Shown here: positions 8,857 to 18,499 of the stretch, one piece after another | Numbering within the stretch: position 1 is the stretch's first letter | How the letters are laid out: each line of letters starts with the position of its first letter | Notes under the pieces: generated by a model | Told to the model about the DNA's origin: nothing | The model's database searches: none | The model's input: the letters and a program-made list of their open reading frames with translations, nothing else | Origin: Paracoccus sp. S-4012 | Lineage (GTDB): Bacteria > Pseudomonadota > Alphaproteobacteria > Rhodobacterales > Rhodobacteraceae | Reading direction: 5' to 3' | DNA: 64,000 nt | NCBI RefSeq assembly: GCF_009674885.1 | Contig: NZ_WKKA01000001.1 | Location: 310,001 to 374,000 of the forward strand | Translations under genes and position numbers: made by a program

Positions 8857-9308
8857 GGCAGCGCGCCGAAGGTCTCGGCAAGGATGGCGGCGAGGGCGTC
8901 GGCGTCCTCGGCCGTGAAGGCATCGGGCCGGTCGCTGTCGATGTCGAGAACGGCCATAAGCCGCCGGCCGGCCGCGAAGACCGGCAGCACCAGTTCCGAG
9001 CGGGTCGAGGCGGCGCAGGCGATGTGGCCGGGGAAGGCCTCCACGTCCGGCACGATCTGCGCCTCGCCGGTCCGCGCGCAGGCGCCGCAGACGCCGCGGT
9101 CGAACGGAATCGTCAGGCAGCCGTGGCCGCCCTGGTAGGGGCCGATCTTCAGCAGCCGCGGGGCCACGACGCGGTAGAAGCCGGTCCAGTCGAAGCGGTC
9201 ATCGGCGTGGTGGATCTCGCAGGCGAGGGTCGCCATCAGGGCGACCTCGTCGCGCTCGCCCTCGGTCAGGGCGCGGAGGCGGGCGGCGAGGGCGGCATAA
9301 TCGGCCAT
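8853..9308 (-). CDS. msrC: Free methionine-(R)-sulfoxide reductase (GAF fold)
   Basis: Reduces free L-methionine-(R)-S-oxide, part of oxidative-stress repair in the cytoplasm. The 151-residue GAF-domain protein carries Cys64, Cys74 and Cys98. The 10- and 24-residue spacing equals that of the three functional cysteines of E. coli fRMsr (84, 94, 118). They lie in GHGCLTIPFDRGVCG and FPGHIAC. The first of two possible starts (9317) lacks a ribosome site; I prefer MADYAAL at 9308, preceded by GGAG. It heads the msrC-rluA-cupin set and follows a terminator. Confidence 0.9.
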   Translation of the reverse strand: MADYAALAARLRALTEGERDEVALMATLACEIHHADDRFDWTGFYRVVAPRLLKIGPYQGGHGCLTIPFDRGVCGACARTGEAQIVPDVEAFPGHIACAASTRSELVLPVFAAGRRLMAVLDIDSDRPDAFTAEDADALAAILAETFGALP

Positions 9309-9325
9309 GCTCTCCATCGGCCACG

Positions 9326-9354
9326 AAAAAGCCCCGGCCGCAAGGCCGGGGCTT
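9326..9354 (-). terminator. Rho-independent terminator of the Thr-rich protein gene
   Basis: On the minus strand a perfect stem GCCCCGGCC/GGCCGGGGC (9331-9352, four-base loop), extended by AA/TT pairs, is followed by five Ts. It lies 18 bp after the stop of the upstream minus-strand gene and just before msrC, so it separates two transcription units. Confidence 0.9.
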
Positions 9355-9371
9355 GAGATTGGCGCGTCGGA

Positions 9372-9905
9372 TCAGTTGGTGGTCGCGGGCGCGGTCGTAT
9401 CGGTGGCCGGCGCCGTGTCGGTCGTCGTCGCCGCCGCATCGTCGGTAGCGGCCGCATCCGTCGAGGCCGTGCCGTCCAGCGGCACCGTGGTCACGGTCGT
9501 GTTCGTGTCCGCATCGGCCGCCGTATCGGTGGCGGCATCGGTCGCGGCCGCGCCGCCGGCTGCGGTATCCGTCACCGGCACGGTGGTGGTTTCCGTGGTG
9601 GTGTCGGTCGTCGCGCTGTCCGTGTCGGTCGTGGTGACGGCGGTCGCGGGCGCTTCGGCGGTCGCGGGCTCGGTCGTGGTGGTCGTCGTCACGGCCGCGG
9701 GCTCGGTGGTGGTCACTACGGTGTCGTCGCCGCTCGGCCTCAGCAGCCACCAAGCGAGCGCGGCCGCCACCAGCAGCGCGAGAATGATCCACAGCAGCGA
9801 ACCTCCGCCGGTCCTCTCGGCGGCGGCACCGACCGGACGCTCGGTCACGACGGTGCGGTTCGTGGTGGTCGTGGTGTTGTGGGGATCGGGGTTGCGATCG
9901 GACAT
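9372..9905 (-). CDS. Single-pass membrane protein with Thr/Ala/Asp-rich exported tail
   Basis: A 177-residue protein of unknown function. A polar N-terminus (MSDRNPDPHNTTTTTNRTVV) is followed by one membrane helix at about 36-56 (SLLWIILALLVAAALAWWLL). About 120 residues of low-complexity Thr, Ala, Asp and Val follow (for example VTTTEPAAVTTTTTTEPATAEA), with no cysteine. The tail would be periplasmic if the N-terminus is inside. A Shine-Dalgarno-like AGAGGGAAC precedes the ATG at 9905, and a clear terminator follows, so it is a monocistronic unit. The composition suggests an extended spacer or a glycosylation-like surface; that is inference. Confidence 0.75.
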   Translation of the reverse strand: MSDRNPDPHNTTTTTNRTVVTERPVGAAAERTGGGSLLWIILALLVAAALAWWLLRPSGDDTVVTTTEPAAVTTTTTTEPATAEAPATAVTTTDTDSATTDTTTETTTVPVTDTAAGGAAATDAATDTAADADTNTTVTTVPLDGTASTDAAATDDAAATTTDTAPATDTTAPATTN

Positions 9906-10050
9906 GCGTCAGTTCCCTCTAGGATAAGCGTTACCTGCCTGCCGCAGGCCGAACCAGTGTGGGGTGCCAACGCCGGGCTTTCGCGCCGGTTCCAAAGGGC
10001 TGCGATCTGGCGGCGAAATCCTGCAAGCCAGCGGAAATCAGGCAAAAATG

Positions 10051-10668
10051 TCACAACCCTGCCGCGAGCCTGCGCTCTGCCAGGGCGAGGTCCGCGAGAG
10101 TGTTCACGTTGAAGAAGGGCTCGTCGCCCGGAAAGGCGACCTCGACGAGGCCGCCCGCCTCGGCCACCTCGCCCACCCGCCGCCGCCCCGCGGCGAGCGC
10201 CTCGCGCAGCCTCGGGCGCATGGTCACGGCCCACCAGGCGAAAGTCGGATGGCGGCGGACGCCGTCGGGCGTGGCGCCAGTGGCCAGGGCCACCGGGACG
10301 CGCGCCTCGGCCGCCGCGGCGGCAAGGCGGACGGCGCAGTCGCGCGGGAAGAATGGCGTGTCGGCGGCGGCGGTGACGATCCCGTCCGCGCCCTGCGCGG
10401 CGGCCCAGTCAAGACCCGCGAGCACGCCTGCGAGCGGCCCCGGATGGCCGGGCAGCGTATCGGGCAGGACCGGCAGACCGAAGCTGGCGAAGCGCGCCGG
10501 ATCGCCATTGGCGCTGATCGCCCGCGCGCAGCCAAGCCGCTCGATCACATGCCCGATCAGCGGCCGACCGCCGAGCAGGGCCAGGGGCTTGTCGATCCCG
10601 CCCATGCGCCGGCCGAGACCGCCGGCCAGCACGATGCCGATCAGGGGAGAGGGGCTCATGATGGCCAT
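10051..10668 (-). CDS. mobA: Molybdenum cofactor guanylyltransferase (MobA)
   Basis: Attaches GMP to molybdopterin to make the MGD cofactor used by DMSO-reductase-family enzymes. The 205-residue product has the nucleotide-binding start LAGGLGRRMGGIDKP and a conserved PDTLPGHPGPLAGVLAGL, then AADTPFFP, then FFNVNTLADL. ATG 10668 (MAIMSPSP) and ATG 10659 (MSPSP) are both possible. It diverges from DUF2478 and tusA-like genes, both linked elsewhere to molybdenum-enzyme maturation. Confidence 0.93.
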   Translation of the reverse strand: MAIMSPSPLIGIVLAGGLGRRMGGIDKPLALLGGRPLIGHVIERLGCARAISANGDPARFASFGLPVLPDTLPGHPGPLAGVLAGLDWAAAQGADGIVTAAADTPFFPRDCAVRLAAAAAEARVPVALATGATPDGVRRHPTFAWWAVTMRPRLREALAAGRRRVGEVAEAGGLVEVAFPGDEPFFNVNTLADLALAERRLAAGL

Positions 10669-10758
10669 CAAAGCCCCGTCGCGGCGGTGCGGCAAGGGCG
10701 CATGTTGCGCGGCGCGGCGGTCGCCTTATGCTTCACGCTTCGAGGCGAGGGACAGGCG

Positions 10759-11262
10759 ATGCTCGGATACATCCTGCGGCCGGAAGGGGCTCAGAGCGCG
10801 GCGGTGGACCAGCTGCTCGATGCGCTCGCGCAGGCGCTCGGGGCGGAGGGCGTGGCCCTCGGCGGCGGGGTGCAATCGGCTGGCCAGGGCCCCGGCTGCC
10901 GGGCCGAGATGCGGTTGCGCCTGCTCGGCTCGGGCGAGGAGCGGGTGATCTCGCAGCCGCTCGGCAGCGGCGCTGAGGGCTGCCGCCTCGATTCGGGCGC
11001 GCTCGAACTGGCCGTCGAGGCGATGTCGCGGCGGCTGCCCGCGGCGCGGCTGGTGATCCTCAACAAGTTCGGCAAGCAGGAGGCCGCCGGACGGGGCGTG
11101 CGCCCGCTGGTCGCCCATGCGATGGTGTTGGGGCTGCCGGTCCTCCTCTCCGTCTCGCCTGAGGTGTTGGACGAGTTCCGCAGCTTCGCGGGCGGCCTCG
11201 CCGAAGCCGTGGCGCCCGAGGGCGCCGAGGCCTGGTGCCGCGGGGCCATGGCCGCCGCATGA
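10759..11262 (+). CDS. DUF2478 protein, putative molybdenum-linked NTPase
   Basis: A 167-residue protein starting MLGYILRPEGAQSAAVDQLL, matching the DUF2478 family as I recall it. Members often sit near molybdate transport or Moco genes and are sometimes called nucleoside-triphosphatases; the biochemical role is not settled. It contains ALGGGVQSAG, a conserved SGALELAVEAM segment, and ILNKFGKQEAAGRG. The last resembles a nucleotide-binding NKxG element. The start is ATG 10759, after GAGGGACAGGCG. The stop overlaps the tusA-like start as ATGA. The divergent partner is mobA. Confidence 0.8.
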   Translation: MLGYILRPEGAQSAAVDQLLDALAQALGAEGVALGGGVQSAGQGPGCRAEMRLRLLGSGEERVISQPLGSGAEGCRLDSGALELAVEAMSRRLPAARLVILNKFGKQEAAGRGVRPLVAHAMVLGLPVLLSVSPEVLDEFRSFAGGLAEAVAPEGAEAWCRGAMAAA

Positions 11263-11492
11263 GCGACGCCACCGAGATCGACGCCCGCGGCCTCCTCTGC
11301 CCGCTGCCGGTATTGCGCCTGCGCAAGCGCCTGCTGGCCCTGCCCGCAGGCGCCGAGGCGGTCCTGCTGGCGACCGACGCCGCCGCTGCCCTCGACGTGC
11401 CGCATTTCTGCGGCCAGGCGGGCCACGACTATCTCGGCGCCGAACCCCGCGATGACGGCGCTACGGCCTATCGCGTCCGCCGCGGCGGCTGA
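11259..11492 (+). CDS. TusA-family sulfurtransferase
   Basis: A 77-residue sulfur carrier of the TusA/YedF/SirA family. The persulfide-forming Cys14 lies in the invariant CPLPVLRLRK motif, and the two-layer alpha/beta length is normal. TusA proteins pass sulfur to tRNA thiolation, Moco and other acceptors. Here, coupled by ATGA to DUF2478 and next to mobA, a role in sulfuration of a molybdoenzyme or Moco is the best contextual guess. A second cysteine (HFCGQAG) is present. Confidence 0.88.
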   Translation: MSDATEIDARGLLCPLPVLRLRKRLLALPAGAEAVLLATDAAAALDVPHFCGQAGHDYLGAEPRDDGATAYRVRRGG

Positions 11493-11496
11493 CGCG

Positions 11497-12333
11497 TCAC
11501 TCCACCAGCGTCGCCGTCACCTTCATCGTCTGCCCGCCCACCTCGTAATCCGCCTCCAGCTCCACCCCCGGCGCGGCGGGCGTCAGCGGGCTGAGCGAGC
11601 CGAGCGAGATCAGGTCGCCGGCCTTCAGCGCCGCGCCGTCCTCGACCAGCCACAGCACCACGTCCAGCGGATGCCCCAGCAGCATCTCGCCGGTCCCCTG
11701 CGCCACTTCAGCACCGTTCGAGTCCAGCTTGACGGTCAGCGCGGCGAGGTCGGCCACCGGATCGGCGAGATCGGCGATCTTGACGCCCGCGCCCATCACC
11801 CCGCGCCACGGCGTGACGCCATAGGCGGTCATCAGCGCGCCCGTGGGCGCCACGCCCTCGACGAAGGCGAGGTCCGGCAACTCGATGAAGGGCCGCACCT
11901 CCTCCAGCGCGGCCGCCGCAGCCTCCCGCGTCGTGGCGGCGGCGAGGGCGTCGGGGTCGGCCACGGTGACGATCAGATCGGCCTCGTAGAAGGGCGTCCG
12001 CGTGCCGGTCAGGCTGACGCTCGCCCCGTCCTCGAGGATCATCGGCGCGAAGAGAGCGCCGGCGACCGGGCCGGGCACGCCGAATCGCTCCTGCGCGGGT
12101 TTCGAGGTGAAGCCGACCTTCCAGCCGACCGGTTCCCCGAACTCGGCCTCGAGAGCGGCGCGCCAGCCGTCATAGGCGCAGCGCGCCTCCTCGGGCGAGG
12201 CGAGCTCGAGGTCGGGGATGGTGCCGCCTGCCGCCCATGCGCGGGCATGCTCGGCCATTTCGGCCGGGGGCGGGCAGGCGGCGAAGGCGGGGGCGGCGGT
12301 GATGAGGGCGAGAATCGTGGTTCGGATGAGCAT
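11497..12333 (-). CDS. Exported 2-keto-4-pentenoate hydratase/FAH-like protein
   Basis: A 278-residue protein with a clear signal peptide (MLIRTTILALITAAPAFA). The mature domain resembles MhpD-type 2-keto-4-pentenoate hydratases: GWKVGFTSKPAQERFG, a metal-ligand-like FYEADLIVTV, ELPDLAFVE, and LGHPLDVVLWLVE. Those enzymes are normally cytoplasmic and act in aromatic meta-cleavage. Secretion is unusual, and the true substrate is unknown. It ends 4 bp after the tusA stop (convergent) and diverges from imuB across about 100 bp. No catabolic partner genes lie nearby. Confidence 0.75.
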   Translation of the reverse strand: MLIRTTILALITAAPAFAACPPPAEMAEHARAWAAGGTIPDLELASPEEARCAYDGWRAALEAEFGEPVGWKVGFTSKPAQERFGVPGPVAGALFAPMILEDGASVSLTGTRTPFYEADLIVTVADPDALAAATTREAAAAALEEVRPFIELPDLAFVEGVAPTGALMTAYGVTPWRGVMGAGVKIADLADPVADLAALTVKLDSNGAEVAQGTGEMLLGHPLDVVLWLVEDGAALKAGDLISLGSLSPLTPAAPGVELEADYEVGGQTMKVTATLVE

Positions 12334-12436
12334 GGCGAGGTCCTCCCGCGGATCAGGATGAAGCCACGCCCTGCGTGCGGCAAGCGCCGCGTGAGGGCTG
12401 GACTCGGGCAGGCTACGGCAGAAACATTAAGGGAAC

Positions 12437-13951
12437 ATGCACACCCGAGTCGCCCGCCGAATCGTCGCCGTCTGGCTGCCCCGTCTCGCGGTCGAGACGG
12501 CCGCCCGGCATGTGCCCGAGGCCTCGCTGCGCCCCTTCGCGCTCGTCACCCGCAGCGGCAGCGCCGACCGGCTGGCGGGCGTGACCCTGCTTGCCGCGAA
12601 GGCCGGGCTTCGGGCGGGGATGAACCTCGCCGATGCCCGCGCGCTGCAGCCGGAACTGGCGACGCGGCCGCACGATCCCGAGGCCGAGGCCCGGGCGCTG
12701 ACCGCGCTCACCCGCTGGGCCGGGCGCTTCAGCCCTTGGGTCGGGCGCGAGGCGGACGGGCTGGCCCTCGACCTCACCGGCAGCGCGCATCTCTTCGGCG
12801 GCGAGGTGGCGGCGATGGAGCGGATCGGCCTCGGCCTCGCCCGCGCCGGCCTCACCGCGCGGCTGGCCGCGGCGCCCACCCGCGGCGCGGCCCATGCGCT
12901 TGCGCGATTCGGCCCGCCCGGCGCCTCCGTGGACGACCTGGCAGACCTGCCCGCGGCCCTCGGCCCCTTGCCGCCCGCCGCCCTGCGCCTCGCGCCCGAG
13001 ACCTGCGAGCGCCTCGCGCGGCTCGGCCTCGACCGCATCGCGCAACTGCTGGAGATGCCGCGCGGCCCGCTCGCCCGGCGCATGGGGCCGGAGCTGATAC
13101 TGCGGCTCGACCAGGCCCTCGGCGCGGTGCCCGAGCCGGTGACGCCCGAGGCGCTGCCGCCGGTCTTCGCCGCGCGGCTGACGCTGCCGGAGCCGATCGG
13201 GCTTCTCGCGGACCTCGCCGCGGGCCTCGAGCGGCTCCTCGCGCGGCTTTGCGAGCGGCTCGAGGCGGCCGAGCGTGGGGCGCTGACGCTGGTTCTGGAG
13301 GCGCGGCGGGTGGACGGCTCGCCCGAGCGGGCCGCGATCCGGCTGGCGCGACCGATGCGCGATCCGGCGGCGCTCGCGCGGCTGATGGCGCCGAAGCTGG
13401 ACGGCATCGAGGCCGGCTTCGGCATCGACGCGCTGCGGCTCTCGGCCCCCCAGACGGGGGCGCTGAGGGCGGTGCAGGCAGAGGCGGCGGGCGAGGCGGC
13501 AAAAGGGGAGGCGCTCGCCGATCTCGTCAGCCGCCTCGGCAACCGGCTGGGTTTCGAGGCAGTCACGGCCTTCCGCCCGGCGGCGAGCCATCTGCCCGAC
13601 CGCAGCTTCCAGATCGTCGAGGCCCGCTTCGCCCCGCCGCCCGAGCCCTGGCACCTGCCCGCACCCCGCCCCCTGCGCCTCTTCCCGCCCGAGCCGGTGC
13701 TGGAACCCGACACTGCGCGCCAGCCCACGGAGCCGCCGGTTCCAGCGCGGTTCCGCTGGCGGCGGATGGTGTTCAGCACCGTCGCCGCCTCCGGCCCGGA
13801 GCGGATCGCCCCCGAGTGGTGGTTCGACCTTCCGGTCTGGCGGACGGGGCCGCGCGACTATTGGCGCGTGGTGACGGAAGAGGGACGGATGCTGTGGCTC
13901 TACCGCGCTTTGGGAGAGCCGGGATGGTGGGCGGAGGGGGAGTTCGGGTGA
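12437..13951 (+). CDS. imuB: Y-family polymerase-like protein ImuB
   Basis: A 504-residue ImuB, the non-catalytic Y-family adaptor that recruits DnaE2 to the beta clamp for damage-induced mutagenesis. The N-terminus IVAVWLPRLAVETA shows the family fold. It lacks the first catalytic Asp of active Y polymerases, as expected for ImuB. LVTRSGSADRL, LADARALQPEL and DGLALDLTGSAHLFGG follow the palm order. Normally imuA precedes and dnaE2 follows it in one operon. Here neither is adjacent: upstream is the divergent hydratase-like gene, and downstream is a gene-poor 450 bp. Confidence 0.9.
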   Translation: MHTRVARRIVAVWLPRLAVETAARHVPEASLRPFALVTRSGSADRLAGVTLLAAKAGLRAGMNLADARALQPELATRPHDPEAEARALTALTRWAGRFSPWVGREADGLALDLTGSAHLFGGEVAAMERIGLGLARAGLTARLAAAPTRGAAHALARFGPPGASVDDLADLPAALGPLPPAALRLAPETCERLARLGLDRIAQLLEMPRGPLARRMGPELILRLDQALGAVPEPVTPEALPPVFAARLTLPEPIGLLADLAAGLERLLARLCERLEAAERGALTLVLEARRVDGSPERAAIRLARPMRDPAALARLMAPKLDGIEAGFGIDALRLSAPQTGALRAVQAEAAGEAAKGEALADLVSRLGNRLGFEAVTAFRPAASHLPDRSFQIVEARFAPPPEPWHLPAPRPLRLFPPEPVLEPDTARQPTEPPVPARFRWRRMVFSTVAASGPERIAPEWWFDLPVWRTGPRDYWRVVTEEGRMLWLYRALGEPGWWAEGEFG

Positions 13952-14348
13952 GGGGGGCGGCACACCGAGCGCATGGCCTTGCGGCTGCGTCCCGCCTGTC
14001 AGCCCAAGCAGACCGATCTGTCCGGGATCAAGCGGGATTGCACCCCGTGCTCAATCCCTCGCGCTGAACACCACGCAGCACGAAGCCAGTGATTCCGTGT
14101 CGCCCGTCACTCTCTACCGTGACCCCGGCGCCACTCAGCAAGACTCCGCCGGCCGGGCAAATGGAACTTGCACTTCCTGCTCCCCGTTCTCCGGTCGAAC
14201 GAAACTCGGGCGGCACCCCAACGACCGCTCCGCGAAGGAACCAGTCAGGGGCCCTGCGAGCGTCATCATCAACCTGGGCTTCGGCCTCGGGCTAGCCCTC
14301 GGATCGGCGCTGCTGCTCGTCTTGTAAGCCGCCAGTCCTGAGACGGAT
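13952..14348. other. Gene-poor gap after imuB
   Basis: About 400 bp with no recognised gene. I saw no start of dnaE2, which would be expected after imuB in many relatives. The only candidate is a 76-codon plus-strand frame at 14097-14327 ending in a hydrophobic segment just before a strong terminator. Confidence 0.5.
14097..14327 (+). CDS. Possible small protein with C-terminal membrane segment
   Basis: A GTG-started frame of 76 codons. The first 50 residues are polar and look random (TLYRDPGATQQDSAG). The last 21 (VIINLGFGLGLALGSALLLVL) form a clean hydrophobic helix that ends 20 bp before a strong terminator hairpin. The terminator supports plus-strand transcription. A shorter start inside the frame is not evident, since no ATG or GTG lies just before the helix. 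It may be a real tail-anchored micropeptide or chance. Confidence 0.3.
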   Translation: MSPVTLYRDPGATQQDSAGRANGTCTSCSPFSGRTKLGRHPNDRSAKEPVRGPASVIINLGFGLGLALGSALLLVL

Positions 14349-14349
14349 C

Positions 14350-14387
14350 AACGAAAACCCCCGGTCCTGCGACCGGGGTTTTTCGTT
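14350..14387. terminator. Bidirectional terminator between imuB side and ftsH
   Basis: A 17-bp stem with a single mismatch (AACGAAAACCCCCGGTC pairing across CTGC with its near-complement at 14371-14387) carries A-runs on one side and T-runs on the other. It can therefore stop transcripts from both strands. It lies 16 bp from the ftsH stop. Confidence 0.88.
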
Positions 14388-14402
14388 GTCCGGGGCGAAG
14401 CG

Positions 14403-16301
<1,899 letters not shown>

Positions 16302-16383
16302 GGGCGGTTCCTCCGAAGGAAGGGGATTGGTGCGAAGATAGGGCTTTCGGGGCGGGGTTCAATGCGACGGAACGGGCCGACGG

Positions 16384-17622
16384 TCAAGAACCGCCGAGAT
16401 GGCGGAGGAAGTCGGGGAGTGCGCGGGCGGCGGTGAGGCGGATGCCGTGCGGCGGAACGGGCAGCAGCGGGGCGATGAGTTGCCCGCCGCGCCAGAGGCC
16501 GGGGGAGCACTCGGCGGCGGCGCGCGACATTTTCAGGACGCGGCGGTCGAGAGCAGGGGCCGCGGGGCCGAGCGCGCGAATCTCGGTGCCGGGGGGCAGG
16601 CCGGAGATGATCCAGCGGCGGTCCCAGACGCCGTCTGCCGTCAGCGGCGGCGCCTTGACGGCGGCGGCGGGTTCGCGCTCCACCCGGAGCGTCGTCGAGG
16701 TGAGGCGCAGCAGCGCGCCGCCGGCAGCAGCGCCGCGGCCGCTAGCCAGTGCAGCGAGCGTGGCGGCAAGGGCATCGCGGCGCGGCGGATAGTCCTCGCC
16801 GGTGACGCAATGCAGCGCCGCCTTCAGCAGCAGCCGCCGCAACTCGGGATGCGCGGCCTCGAAGGCGACGCGCGGCAGATGCAGCGAGCCGTGGTGCCAA
16901 CGGGCACCCTGGGCCGCCGCAACGGCAACCGCGCCAAGCGCCTCCCGCGCGGCCCGCAGATGCGACGCGCTCTCGGCCAGCCGCGCCGGATCGAGGCCGA
17001 GCGCCGCAATCGCCTGCCGCGCCCGCGTCCGTTCCTGCGAGGGATCGTCGTTGGTCGGGTCGTCGGCCCAGCCGATCCCGCGCGCCGAAAGCCAGCCGCG
17101 CAACTCGGCCCGGCCCAGCCCCAGCATCGGCCGCAACCAGACCATCCCCTCGGCTTCGCGGCGCTCCGCCATCGCCGAAAGCCCGTCCAGCCCCGCGCCG
17201 CGACCCAGCCGCATCAGCAGCGTCTCACCCAGATCGTCGCGGGTGTGGCCGAGAAGGACCGCGCCCAGTCCCTCGTCCCGCGCCCATGCGCCGAGCAGCC
17301 GCAGCCGCGCAGCGCGGGCGGTCGCGGGCAGGTTGCCGCCCTCGTGAGGATGCTGCCAGGGCAGCGTCTGGTGGGCGATGCCCAGAGCCGCGGCCGCCGC
17401 CCCGGCCTGCGCGGCTTCTGCCCCCGATTCCGGCCTCAGCCGATGATCCACCGTCGCCGCGGCAAGGCGAATCCTCCGCCCCTGCGCCCACGCGGCCGTG
17501 AAATGCAGCAGCGCCGTCGAATCGCCGCCGCCCGAGAGCGCCACCCCCAACGCCGCCTGATCCCCGGCCAGCCGGTCGAGCGCCGCGAGGGCCCGTGCCT
17601 CGGGGTCAGCCGCCCCCGGCAT
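16384..17622 (-). CDS. tilS: tRNA(Ile)-lysidine synthetase
   Basis: Converts C34 of the tRNA-Ile CAU anticodon to lysidine so that it reads AUA. The 412-residue protein has the PP-loop ATP motif SGGGDSTAL near residue 29, HTRDDLGETLLMRLGRGAG, and LRPMLGLGRAELRGWL. WADDPTNDDPSQERTRAR is the tRNA-contacting segment. I chose ATG 17622. An upstream extension to 17700 is Arg-rich and lies inside the cpoB gene. The start overlaps the cpoB stop by 17 bp. Confidence 0.94.
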   Translation of the reverse strand: MPGAADPEARALAALDRLAGDQAALGVALSGGGDSTALLHFTAAWAQGRRIRLAAATVDHRLRPESGAEAAQAGAAAAALGIAHQTLPWQHPHEGGNLPATARAARLRLLGAWARDEGLGAVLLGHTRDDLGETLLMRLGRGAGLDGLSAMAERREAEGMVWLRPMLGLGRAELRGWLSARGIGWADDPTNDDPSQERTRARQAIAALGLDPARLAESASHLRAAREALGAVAVAAAQGARWHHGSLHLPRVAFEAAHPELRRLLLKAALHCVTGEDYPPRRDALAATLAALASGRGAAAGGALLRLTSTTLRVEREPAAAVKAPPLTADGVWDRRWIISGLPPGTEIRALGPAAPALDRRVLKMSRAAAECSPGLWRGGQLIAPLLPVPPHGIRLTAARALPDFLRHLGGS

Positions 17623-18499
17623 CGTCCGGGACCGCGCCGCCCTCGCAGCCCAGGGCCGCCGCCCGATTCTCCGCCTCGGTTGCGGAGGGCGAACCGGCAT
17701 AGCGCAAGCCGACCTCCGCGAGGAAGGTGCAGGCCTCGGCCTGGCGCCCGCCCGCCGCGATCACCCCGGCGACCCCGATCAGCGCCGGTGCCGCGCGCGG
17801 CCCCTCCGGGGCGGCGGTGTAGGCGGCGAGCCAGGCCTTCCCCGCGCCGGTGCCGTCGCCCGCCGCGGCGAGCGCCTCGCCCTGCAGATAGAGGGCCTCG
17901 GGGACCAGCGGACTCTGCGGATGGGCCGTCGCGAAAGCCGCGAACTGCGCCGCCGCGCCTGCCGGATCGGCGGTGTTCATCGCCTCGACCGCGCGGCTGA
18001 AATCGGCCTGCTCGGCCGGGTTCTGCGCCGGGGCGGCGGCCGGCACGGGCGCGGGCATCGCCAGCACCTCCATCCCCGAGCCGCCCTGCATCTGCGCCGT
18101 GGTCAGCGCGCCGAGGTCGCAACCGGGGTCGATCTCGCAGAGCCGGAACTCGATATCGCCCGCGCGGTTCGTGGCCTCCGCCAACGCGGTCTCGACGCGC
18201 TGCCCGAGCCGCTCGACCTCGCCCGTGAGGCGGGCGATTTCCGCCTCCATGGCGTCCATCCGCTCGATCGCGCCGGGCCCACCGGCGATCTCGTAGCCCT
18301 GCGGGCCGGCGGCCACCATCTCGGCCCGCAACGCCGTCACCGCCTGGCTCATGGCCGCTAGGTCGGCGCGAATCTGCGCCAGGGTTTCGGGCGCGACCGC
18401 CCCGGCCGGCGGCGCGTCGAGCGCGATATCCAGCCCCTGCGCCGGCGCCGCGCCCGTCATCGCCGCCAGCAGCGGCAGCGCGAGGGCAAGCGCGCGCAT
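17606..18499 (-). CDS. cpoB: Tol-Pal system protein CpoB/YbgF
   Basis: Periplasmic coordinator of peptidoglycan synthesis and outer-membrane constriction. The 297-residue protein has a signal peptide (MRALALALPLLAAMTGAAPAQG) and an N-terminal coiled coil (MDAMEAEIARLTGEVERLGQRVETAL). After an Ala/Pro linker, a TPR-like C-terminal domain includes PQSPLVPEALYLQGEALAAAGD. The start at ATG 18499 overlaps the pal stop (TGATG). The position after pal is canonical. Two cysteines in CEIDPGC could form a disulphide. Confidence 0.93.
   Translation of the reverse strand: MRALALALPLLAAMTGAAPAQGLDIALDAPPAGAVAPETLAQIRADLAAMSQAVTALRAEMVAAGPQGYEIAGGPGAIERMDAMEAEIARLTGEVERLGQRVETALAEATNRAGDIEFRLCEIDPGCDLGALTTAQMQGGSGMEVLAMPAPVPAAAPAQNPAEQADFSRAVEAMNTADPAGAAAQFAAFATAHPQSPLVPEALYLQGEALAAAGDGTGAGKAWLAAYTAAPEGPRAAPALIGVAGVIAAGGRQAEACTFLAEVGLRYAGSPSATEAENRAAALGCEGGAVPDDAGGG

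Noticed and set aside
9307-9927. A Val/Ser-rich plus-strand frame opposite the Thr-rich membrane protein
   Set aside because: Its composition is the antisense of Thr/Asp repeats. The minus-strand frame has a helix, ribosome site and terminator.
13952-14400. dnaE2 remnant after imuB
   Set aside because: No stretch in any frame resembles the PHP or polymerase start of DnaE2.
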